Shown here: one piece after another, positions 9,523 through 17,997 of the stretch
Position numbering within the stretch: the first letter of the stretch is position 1
Layout of the letters: every line of letters begins with the position of its first letter
Origin: Paracoccaceae bacterium
GTDB lineage: Bacteria; Pseudomonadota; Alphaproteobacteria; Rhodobacterales; Rhodobacteraceae
DNA: 32,573 nucleotides
Assembly: GCA_017854675.1 (NCBI GenBank)
Contig: JAFMHE010000012.1
Coordinates: forward strand, 1-32,573
Direction of reading: 5' to 3'
Notes under the pieces: model-generated
Told to the model about the DNA's origin: nothing
Database searches by the model: none
Seen by the model: the letters and a program-made list of their open reading frames with translations, nothing else
Made by a program: the position numbers and the translations under genes

Positions 9523-10716
9523 TTAGCCTTTGACCGCTTTCACGATCTTCTGCGCGCCGTCTTTCAGGTCTTCGGCGGCGATCACATCAAGGCCGGAGTT
9601 GTTGATGATGGCTTTGCCTTCTGCGACATTGGTGCCTTCAAGACGCACAACCAACGGTACTTTCAAACCGACTTCTTTCACCGCAGCCACAACGCCCTCT
9701 GCGATCACATCGCAGCGCATAATACCGCCAAAAATGTTCACAAGGATGCCTTTGACCTGCGGGTCGGAGGTGATGATTTTGAACGCTTCGGTGACTTTTT
9801 CTTTCGTCGCACCACCGCCCACGTCAAGGAAGTTGGCAGGTTCGGCACCGTAAAGCTTGATGATGTCCATTGTGGCCATCGCCAGACCCGCACCGTTGAC
9901 CATACAACCGATTTCACCGTCAAGCGCGATGTAGTTGAGGTCGTATTTGGACGCTTCCAACTCTTTGGGGTCTTCTTCGGTGGTGTCGCGCAGTTCCGCA
10001 ATGTCGGCGTGGCGGTAGATGGCGTTGCCGTCGAACGCGACCTTGGCGTCGAGCACTTTCAGATCACCGCTGTCCGTGACGATCAGCGGGTTGATCTCCA
10101 GCATCTCCATGTCTTTTTCCATGAACGCTTTGTACAGAAGGCCCATCAGACCAACGCACTGCTTTACCTGCTTGCCTTCAAGGCCCAGCGAGAACGCGAT
10201 GCGACGGCCGTGGAACGCCTGATAACCGGTTGCCGGATCAACGGAGAACGACAGGATTTTCTCGGGCGTGCTTGCGGCCACTTCTTCGATGTCCATGCCA
10301 CCCTCGGTGGAGCAGACGAAAGAAACGCGGCTGGTCTGGCGGTCTACCAAGAGCGCAAGGTAAAGTTCGGTCTCGATGCCGGAGCCGTCTTCGATGTAGA
10401 TACGGTTAACCTGCTTGCCTGCCGGACCCGTCTGGTGCGTGACCAGCGTGCGTCCCAGCATCTTTTTGGCTTGCTCTGCAGCGTCAGCCACGGATTTCGT
10501 CAGGCGCACACCACCCGCGTCGCCCGCGTCGGCTTCCTTGAACTTGCCCTTGCCGCGACCCCCTGCGTGGATCTGCGCTTTGACGACCCATAGGGGTCCG
10601 TCCATCTCGCCTGCTGCGGATTTGGCGTCTTCGGCTTTCAACACAACGCGGCCATCGGACACGGGTGCGCCATAGCTGCGCAAAAGGGCCTTGGCCTGAT
10701 ATTCGTGGATGTTCAT
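9523..10716 (-). CDS. sucC: Succinyl-CoA synthetase beta subunit (ADP-forming)
   Basis: 397 aa; [67 protein letters not shown]. Confidence 0.98.
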   Translation of the reverse strand: MNIHEYQAKALLRSYGAPVSDGRVVLKAEDAKSAAGEMDGPLWVVKAQIHAGGRGKGKFKEADAGDAGGVRLTKSVADAAEQAKKMLGRTLVTHQTGPAGKQVNRIYIEDGSGIETELYLALLVDRQTSRVSFVCSTEGGMDIEEVAASTPEKILSFSVDPATGYQAFHGRRIAFSLGLEGKQVKQCVGLMGLLYKAFMEKDMEMLEINPLIVTDSGDLKVLDAKVAFDGNAIYRHADIAELRDTTEEDPKELEASKYDLNYIALDGEIGCMVNGAGLAMATMDIIKLYGAEPANFLDVGGGATKEKVTEAFKIITSDPQVKGILVNIFGGIMRCDVIAEGVVAAVKEVGLKVPLVVRLEGTNVAEGKAIINNSGLDVIAAEDLKDGAQKIVKAVKG

Positions 10717-10826
10717 GGAAATGCAGTCCCGGTTTTGTTCAAGTCACGTCAGCCCAAGGCCTGTGAGTCTTATGGTCGCGTGGACTGTTTCGCAGATCGA
10801 ATCGGAAAGCGAGTCAAAAGTGACAT

Positions 10827-10861
10827 TTGTGATCACACGCCAAAATCCTGTGATCACAAAA
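10827..10861. promoter_or_regulatory. Composite inverted-repeat site upstream of sucC: TTTGTGATCAC-N13-GTGATCACAAA
   Basis: Two perfect TGTGATCACA palindromes (10829-10838 and 10850-10859), centres 21 bp apart; same arrangement upstream of sdhC. Confidence 0.75.
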
Positions 10862-11023
10862 TGCCTCTTGCGGGCCGAAAGTTAAGGAAAGGTCAATGAA
10901 ACAGGCCGTTTCGCGCAACTGCGCAGCGCGTGTGCTGGCAATGCGCAACACTCGTGCGCGCGCATCTAACCTATCGGTAGACTGCCGACACGACCCGTCA
11001 GGTGCTATGCGCAGCGTGCAGGA

Positions 11024-12055
11024 CTACAGCGGCATCAACGCCCAGTAATCCAGGTCCAGCAGAACATCAGGCAGATACTTGCCGTCCTCGCCTTTCAGTT
11101 TGAACGCATCGCCACCCTTTGTGGCAACCAATCGCAAACGGATCGCGCCGACACCGGGCGCATTAGTCGGGGCTTTGTCCAGCACCTGCGACCAGGCGCG
11201 GATTGTGTCACCGGACAGACAGGGGTTCGCATGCGCGCCGCCGTTCAGTCCAACAACCATCTGCGCATTGGCAAGACCGTTGAACGACAACGCCCGCGCC
11301 ATCGAAATCACATGGCCGCCATAGATCAGGCGCGACCCGTCAGGGCGCGCGGAGGTATCAAAGTGGACCTTGGCGGTATTTTGCCACAGGCGGGTGGCCA
11401 TCATGTGTTCGGCTTCTTCAATCGTCACGCCATCGACGTGGTTGATCTGTTCGCCGATCTCATAATCGCCCCAGCGGTTTGCCTCACCCGCGAGGGCGAA
11501 GTCATATTTGCTGAAATCAAGGCCTTTGGGGATGACAAGTTCATCCGCGCCTAGCGCCTTTGGCAATTCGGGCACGACAGTTTCGGGGGCAGGGGCATCT
11601 AGGTTGGATTTTCGCACCATCACCCAGCGCACGTATTCCAACACAGGCGTGTCGTTTTGGTTGAAACCGGTTGTGCGCACGTAAACCACACCGGTCTTGC
11701 CGTTGGAGTTTTGCTTGAGGCCGATCACTTCGGATTGGCTGCGCAATGTATCGCCGGGCCAGACGGGGGCCAGCCAACGCCCCTGTGCATAGCCCAAGTT
11801 CGCCACTGCGTTCAGCGATACATCCGGCACGGTTTTGCCAAAGATGATGTGGAACGCGATCATATCGTCCAGCGGGCTTTGATCCAGCCCGCAGTTTTGC
11901 GCGAATTGATCCGACGAATAGAGCGCATGGCGCGCAGGATAAAGCATATGGTACAGCGCCCGCTCTCCGCCCGACACGGTACGCGGTACGGCGTGGTGCA
12001 AAACCTCGCCGACGGTGTAATCCTCGAAAAAGCGCCCTGCGTTCGTCTTGGCCAT
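11024..12055 (-). CDS. mch: MaoC-type mesaconyl-CoA (2-methylfumaryl-CoA) hydratase
   Basis: 343 aa double hotdog; MAKTNAGRFFEDYTVGEVLHHAVPRTVSGGERALYHMLYPARHALYSSDQFA; adjacent to a malyl-CoA lyase/thioesterase family gene, with ccr and ecm also in the window. Confidence 0.88.
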   Translation of the reverse strand: MAKTNAGRFFEDYTVGEVLHHAVPRTVSGGERALYHMLYPARHALYSSDQFAQNCGLDQSPLDDMIAFHIIFGKTVPDVSLNAVANLGYAQGRWLAPVWPGDTLRSQSEVIGLKQNSNGKTGVVYVRTTGFNQNDTPVLEYVRWVMVRKSNLDAPAPETVVPELPKALGADELVIPKGLDFSKYDFALAGEANRWGDYEIGEQINHVDGVTIEEAEHMMATRLWQNTAKVHFDTSARPDGSRLIYGGHVISMARALSFNGLANAQMVVGLNGGAHANPCLSGDTIRAWSQVLDKAPTNAPGVGAIRLRLVATKGGDAFKLKGEDGKYLPDVLLDLDYWALMPL

Positions 12056-12258
12056 CAGTGTGCCCCCAGCTTGGTGTCAGGTGTATAGGTGCCCTCAACT
12101 TCCTTCACGACCGACTGGCCGCAGCGCATCACGCCTGCCGCATGGTCCCACGTTTGTGTGGGAGAGCCATAAAGCTCCCAGCCCTTGTTCAAGGCGTCGG
12201 TGACTTTATGGCAAAAGGCGGATGTGTCCTCTTCGGACAGGAAGCGGTAAAGTTTCAT
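12055..12258 (-). CDS. DUF1737-type small protein
   Basis: 67 aa MKLYRFLSEEDTSAFCHKVTDALNKGWELYGSPTQTWD...; TGATG overlap with mch. Confidence 0.75.
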   Translation of the reverse strand: MKLYRFLSEEDTSAFCHKVTDALNKGWELYGSPTQTWDHAAGVMRCGQSVVKEVEGTYTPDTKLGAH

Positions 12259-12267
12259 GGTATTTCC

Positions 12268-12825
12268 TTAAGACGCAAAGGGCCACACGCCGAGCCATAT
12301 GTGGATCGCCGAGATCAGCGCCAACATGACGAAGCTGATTACAGCAAGGCGGATATAGGTGGCGCGACCTGCGGGCGCAGGGGCGGTCCAGTTCGGCTCT
12401 GCCCGGTTGATTAGAATGACCGAACCGACAGCCCATGCAAGCAACCCACCGAACAGAAGGATCGACGCCAGATCACCGTTCACCAGCAGATGCGCGGCTG
12501 CCCAGATTTTAACGGCGAGCAGTTGGGGGTGCCGTGTTTTATACGCAGGCCATGCTTTGGCACCCTTGGCCGCAGAAGATCCGAAAACCCAGAGGGCAAA
12601 AACCATCAACAGGTTGTTGATATGGACAAAGAAAGAGGGGGGTGACCAGACAGGGATGAAATCCGCACCGCGGTAGCCGATGATCATCAGTACGACCGAC
12701 AGGACGATCAACACGGCCACAATACCTTTGCCGGGATTGCCCAGTTTGGCGCGGGCATCAGGGGCCAACCGCTTGAAATAATGGGTCAGGGTCCAAAGGA
12801 TCAGGCCGAGGATCAGAAGCGTCAT
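12268..12825 (-). CDS. NnrU-family integral membrane protein
   Basis: 185 aa multi-TM, MTLLILGLILWTLTHYFKRLAPDARAKLG...SPPSFFVHINNLLMV...KIWAAAHLLVNGDLASILLFG. Confidence 0.8.
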   Translation of the reverse strand: MTLLILGLILWTLTHYFKRLAPDARAKLGNPGKGIVAVLIVLSVVLMIIGYRGADFIPVWSPPSFFVHINNLLMVFALWVFGSSAAKGAKAWPAYKTRHPQLLAVKIWAAAHLLVNGDLASILLFGGLLAWAVGSVILINRAEPNWTAPAPAGRATYIRLAVISFVMLALISAIHIWLGVWPFAS

Positions 12826-12829
12826 GGGG

Positions 12830-13687
12830 TTACTCCGCGTTGAGGGCTGCTATGGCGTCTACCTTTGCCAGTGTTTCACGCGCAGTTGCAACATGCAGGT
12901 TCTCGACGATCTTGCCATCGACCACTGCGACGCTTTGACCGGACGCGATGACTGCGTCGTAAGCTTCGATCTGGCGACGGGCCAGATCGACTTCGGCGTC
13001 AGATGGCGAAAACGCGGCATTTGCCACATCAAGCTGCGCGGGATGGATCAGCGTTTTGCCGTCAAACCCCATGTCACGGCCTTGATCGCATTCGAATTTG
13101 TGGCCCTCATCGTCCTTGAATGCGTTGAAAACGCCGTCGATGATCGCGCAGTCGTGGGCTTTTGCCGCCAAAACGCACAGGCCCAGCCCGGCCATCAGCG
13201 GCAAGCGGTCGGCGCGGAACCGTGTTTGCAGGTCTTTCGCCAGATCGTTGGTTCCCATAACCATTGCTTGTAACTGGCCATGCGCGGCTATTGCGGCCGC
13301 GTTCAGCATCGCACCAGGGGTTTCCATCATGGCCCACAAAGGGATGTCGCCGACGATTTCAGCAAGTGCGTCCAAATCTGCGGGGCTGCCGACCTTTGGC
13401 AAGAGGATCGCATCGGCGTCCATCTTGGCCGCAGCGCGGGCGTCATCAGCGCCCCATTCGGTGTCCAACCCGTTGATACGGATCACTTTGTAGCGCGTGC
13501 CATAACCGCCTGTTTGCAACGCGTCGGCCAATGTGGCGCGGGCTGCGGTTTTCTCGTCTGGGCTGACTGCGTCTTCAAGATCAAAGATGATCGCATCGCA
13601 GGCCAAACCGCGCGCCTTGTCCAACGCACGGGGCTTTGAGCCGGGGATATAGAGCACGGAACGCAGCGGACGGGTGAGTTTGGACAT
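12830..13687 (-). CDS. mcl2: CitE/HpcH-family malyl-CoA enzyme; best guess (3S)-malyl-CoA thioesterase (Mcl2-like)
   Basis: 285 aa from MSKLTRPLRSVLYIPGSKPRALDKARGLACDAIIFDLEDAVSPDEK; length and N-terminus look more like Mcl2/CitE-type than the roughly 318-aa Mcl1 (from memory). Start 13687 preferred over ORF-track 13747. Confidence 0.7.
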   Translation of the reverse strand: MSKLTRPLRSVLYIPGSKPRALDKARGLACDAIIFDLEDAVSPDEKTAARATLADALQTGGYGTRYKVIRINGLDTEWGADDARAAAKMDADAILLPKVGSPADLDALAEIVGDIPLWAMMETPGAMLNAAAIAAHGQLQAMVMGTNDLAKDLQTRFRADRLPLMAGLGLCVLAAKAHDCAIIDGVFNAFKDDEGHKFECDQGRDMGFDGKTLIHPAQLDVANAAFSPSDAEVDLARRQIEAYDAVIASGQSVAVVDGKIVENLHVATARETLAKVDAIAALNAE

Positions 13688-13942
13688 TGGACAGGCTCCA
13701 TCAATTCGCACAGTGGCAGGGTACATTTGTTGCGCGCAAAGGCGCATTTTTGACTGAAAAGTTCAAGAGGCTTTGTGCCGCGACGCAGCAAAAATGACCC
13801 CAGACATGGGGAACGAACGGTGGCTTAACCAATATTTCAGGCCTTTGAAGCAGATTTATCGGTGTCGCGGCCTCGTGGTCTTGCCAGCTAGAAACGGCTG
13901 ATGAGTGAGTGAGGTGCCGCCGTTTAAATAAAGGCAAGCACA

Positions 13943-14272
13943 ATGAAAAACCCACGCAAGATGTTCAATTTGATGGCGCTCACCTTGGGGGCCGTGACGT
14001 ATCTGGTATCGACAACGGATATCGCGGCCCAAGGGCGCAATTGCGCCCCGCGCGATGTGGTGCTGGCCCAGCTTGCCACAAAATACGGCGAGACACGGCA
14101 ATCCATCGGGCTTGGTTCCAACAACGCTGTAGTCGAGGTCTTCGCCTCGGATGAAACGGGTACGTGGAGCATCACCGTCACGGCACCCGGCGGGTTGACC
14201 TGTCTGGTGGCATCTGGCCGCGCGTTCGAGGAGGTTGCTGACATGGTTCCTACCAAAGACAGCGACACTTAA
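13943..14272 (+). CDS. Small exported protein of unknown function
   Basis: 109 aa; hydrophobic N-terminus MKNPRKMFNLMALTLGAVTYLVSTTDIAAQG; followed by a terminator-like hairpin. Confidence 0.65.
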   Translation: MKNPRKMFNLMALTLGAVTYLVSTTDIAAQGRNCAPRDVVLAQLATKYGETRQSIGLGSNNAVVEVFASDETGTWSITVTAPGGLTCLVASGRAFEEVADMVPTKDSDT

Positions 14273-14301
14273 GTTAAAGTGTTGCGCGAAGAGTGAGGGT
14301 T

Positions 14302-14326
14302 AAGGCAATCATCTGGTTGCCTTTTC
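14302..14326 (+). terminator. Terminator-like hairpin AAGGCAA-TCATCTGG-TTGCCTT-TT
   Basis: Perfect 7-bp stem followed by T-rich tract, 30 nt after the stop of the 13943-14272 gene. Confidence 0.65.
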
Positions 14327-14327
14327 T

Positions 14328-15083
14328 TCATGTCAGTCCGTCCCAGATCAGTTTGCTGCCTGTCACCATCAGCAGCACGTAGGTCAGCGCAAAAAACGCG
14401 CGTTCAGGCACCAGATGGTGGGCCTTGACCCCCAGCCACGTGCCCAGCAACGCAAAGGGCGCAAGGGCGACATTGGCAAGAAACGTCTGTGCCGTGAACA
14501 TGCCCAAGGCGGCATAAGGCACAAATTTCACGATATTTAGTATCCAGAACAACAGCACTGTTGTCGCCTGATACTGTGTCTTGCCCAACCCGCGGCTGAG
14601 TAGAAATACAGCGGCCGGCGGGCCGCCCGCGTGGCTGATGAACGTGGTAAACCCGACAGCGACCCCCGCGACCAACCCGGCCCAATCGGGCAGGCGCGTC
14701 CGGGCCAGTTTCACCAAGCCTGACGCAAGGCTGAGTTGCCACAGCACAAACCCGACAGACACCCCGCCGATCAACAAGCGCAGCACGTCCGGTGACGCGA
14801 CGCGGTAAAGGGCTGCCCCCAGCACAACTCCCGGCACGCCGCCAATAACCAACAGGCGCACGTCAGGCGCGCTCCATTTGCGCCAATAGGGTCTGAGCGA
14901 ACTTGCATCAATCAGCATCAACAAGGGCAGCATCACACCCAATGCCAGCCCCGGTTCCACCACCAGCGCCAGTATCGTGGCAGCCGCAAAAGCGGCGCCT
15001 GACCCGAATCCGGCCTTTGAAATGCCTGCAAACAGAACCGCCGGGCCTGCCACGCAAAAGAAAAAGAGGTCGAGGGTCAGCAT
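14328..15083 (-). CDS. TauE/SafE-family membrane transporter/exporter
   Basis: About 251 aa multi-TM; AGISKAGFGSGAAFAAATILALV...GVPGVVLGAAL...GFTTFISHAGGPPAAVFLL. Start at MLTLDLFFF preferred. Confidence 0.85.
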   Translation of the reverse strand: MLTLDLFFFCVAGPAVLFAGISKAGFGSGAAFAAATILALVVEPGLALGVMLPLLMLIDASSLRPYWRKWSAPDVRLLVIGGVPGVVLGAALYRVASPDVLRLLIGGVSVGFVLWQLSLASGLVKLARTRLPDWAGLVAGVAVGFTTFISHAGGPPAAVFLLSRGLGKTQYQATTVLLFWILNIVKFVPYAALGMFTAQTFLANVALAPFALLGTWLGVKAHHLVPERAFFALTYVLLMVTGSKLIWDGLT

Positions 15084-15110
15084 CGCTGCACCTTTCGTGG
15101 TTCGGCGTAA

Positions 15111-16211
<1,101 letters not shown>

Positions 16212-16234
16212 GCCAAACGTTTATAATTAAAGGG

Positions 16235-16263
16235 AAAAGCGCATCGTTTCGGTGCGCTTTTTT
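16235..16263 (+). terminator. Rho-independent terminator after mdh
   Basis: AAAAGCGCA-TCGTTTCGG-TGCGCTTTTTT: perfect 9-bp stem with T tract, 24 nt after the mdh stop. Confidence 0.85.
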
Positions 16264-16339
16264 CGTTTAGCCCGTCCGTCCCGCAGCCGTCGCTGATTTG
16301 TGAGATGCGCAAATGCGCCCCGCGCGGTAGGCTGCGCCC

Positions 16340-16996
16340 ATGCGCTTTGTCCTTGCCCTGTTGATCTGTCTGCCGCGCAGCCTGTTTGCGTGTGATCTGG
16401 CGTTGGTATTGGCGGTGGATGTGTCAGGCTCTGTGGATGCGGACGAATACCGCGTTCAGATGGATGGCCTTGCGCTGGCGCTGCAAGACGGAATTGTCGC
16501 GGATGCGCTGGTGGATGCGCAGGCGCGCGTCAGCTTGATCCAATGGTCCGGCTCCTCACGCCAAAAGCAGACGGTGCCTTGGACGGCGCTCACCTCTCAT
16601 GCCGATGTTGCCGCGCTGGCGGTACGGATCGCCAATGATCCCCGGCTGTGGCGCAATTATTCCACGGCGATTGGTGAGGCACTTGGTTTAAGCATCCGGT
16701 CATTCGACGATGTTGCGGCATGTCGGCGCAAGGTGATTGACGTATCAGGGGACGGTTTGTCGAATGAAGGCGTTGAGCCCGCAACGCATCACGCGGCATT
16801 GGGCGCACAAGGAATTGTGGTAAATGCGCTGGCGATTGAAACCGATGACACGGATTTGACGGCATATTTCTTTGAGCATCTGATCATGGGCGAGGGGGCC
16901 TTTGTGATCACCGCCAACGGATTTGAGGATTACCCCGAACAAATCCGCCGGAAACTTCAACGCGAGACGACCAAACGGCTCTCTGTGGCCAAGTAA
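16340..16996 (+). CDS. DUF1194 / von Willebrand factor A-like exported protein
   Basis: 218 aa; signal peptide, LALVLAVDVSGSVDADEYRVQMDG (MIDAS-like DxSGS), CRRKVIDVSGDGLSNEG. Confidence 0.85.
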   Translation: MRFVLALLICLPRSLFACDLALVLAVDVSGSVDADEYRVQMDGLALALQDGIVADALVDAQARVSLIQWSGSSRQKQTVPWTALTSHADVAALAVRIANDPRLWRNYSTAIGEALGLSIRSFDDVAACRRKVIDVSGDGLSNEGVEPATHHAALGAQGIVVNALAIETDDTDLTAYFFEHLIMGEGAFVITANGFEDYPEQIRRKLQRETTKRLSVAK

Positions 16997-17002
16997 CAGG
17001 GT

Positions 17003-17037
17003 TTTGTGATCACTTGATTATTTGCTGTGATCACAAA
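17003..17037. promoter_or_regulatory. Composite inverted-repeat site upstream of sdhC: TTTGTGATCAC-N13-GTGATCACAAA
   Basis: TGTGATCACT (17005-17014) and TGTGATCACA (17026-17035), centres 21 bp apart; outer arms and N13 spacing identical to the sucC-upstream site. Confidence 0.75.
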
Positions 17038-17189
17038 TTACACCTGTCGTGCGGATTTGATGCATTTAGATGTCAACTGCGCCAACAAACCGCGCTTTTT
17101 TACAAGCTGGACCCGTGACATGCCGTTAGAATACAGTATCAGTAGTGTCAGCCAACGACATAAAATGCAGCTATCCAAAGGACCGTGCC

Positions 17190-17573
17190 ATGGCCGATGT
17201 AAATCGGGGCAATCGCCCCCTGTCGCCACACCTGTCGATTTATCGCCCCCAACTGACCTCCATGACCTCGATCCTGACGCGGATCACCGGCAATGCGATG
17301 CTTGTCGCCGCTTTGTTGATCGTCTGGTGGTTTTTGGCCGCTGCGACGTCGCCTGGTTATTTCGAGGCCGTGAACGGGTTTGTCACCAGCTGGTTCGGCG
17401 ATTTGATCATGTTCTTTTCCGTTCTAGGTTTGTGGTATCACACGCTGGCGGGTGTCCGGCATCTGATCTGGGACAACGGGTATGGGCTTGATCTTCCGAC
17501 GGCTGAAAAGCTGGGTTGGGCCTGTATCGGTGGATCGGTTGTTCTGACCTTGCTCACCGCCCTGATCGTTTAA
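17190..17573 (+). CDS. sdhC: Succinate dehydrogenase cytochrome b556 subunit
   Basis: 127 aa MADVNRGNRPLSPHLSIYRPQLTSMTSILTRITGNAM...; followed by sdhD and sdhA. Confidence 0.95.
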   Translation: MADVNRGNRPLSPHLSIYRPQLTSMTSILTRITGNAMLVAALLIVWWFLAAATSPGYFEAVNGFVTSWFGDLIMFFSVLGLWYHTLAGVRHLIWDNGYGLDLPTAEKLGWACIGGSVVLTLLTALIV

Positions 17574-17583
17574 GGAGGCTGAA

Positions 17584-17955
17584 ATGGCATTTCTCACAGA
17601 CCGCAAACGCGCGATGGGCCTCGGCTCCGCGAAATCCGGCACGGCACATCACTGGTCCATGACCCTCAGTTCTGTCGCGCTGCTGATCCTGATCCCGATG
17701 TTTGTCTTTACCTTTGGTCCCGCGCTGGGCGGCACCTACGAGGAAATCCTCGCTTACTATAGCCGTCCGTTCCCCGCGATCATCGCGGCGCTGACGATTG
17801 CAGTGGGCTTTAAACACTTCAATGATGGGGCGCAGACCCTGATCGAGGATTATGTGCATGGCACTGCACAGAAGGTCACGATCATTCTGGTCACTTGCCT
17901 CAGCTACGGGGCTGCCGCAGTTGGCGTTTTCGCCATTGCAAGGCTGGCCCTTTGA
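17584..17955 (+). CDS. sdhD: Succinate dehydrogenase membrane anchor subunit
   Basis: 123 aa, GSAKSGTAHHWSMTLSSVALLILIPMFVF...FKHFNDGAQTLIEDYVHG. Confidence 0.93.
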   Translation: MAFLTDRKRAMGLGSAKSGTAHHWSMTLSSVALLILIPMFVFTFGPALGGTYEEILAYYSRPFPAIIAALTIAVGFKHFNDGAQTLIEDYVHGTAQKVTIILVTCLSYGAAAVGVFAIARLAL

Positions 17956-17997
17956 ACCATTATTCCCAAGACATCACTCTCAATAGGGAGAAACACC

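Noticed and set aside
9214-10593. 459-aa plus-strand ORF opposite sucC
   Set aside because: Antisense shadow ORF of a GC-rich coding gene; sequence is His/Phe/Asp-rich with no recognisable domain, while sucC on the minus strand is unambiguous.
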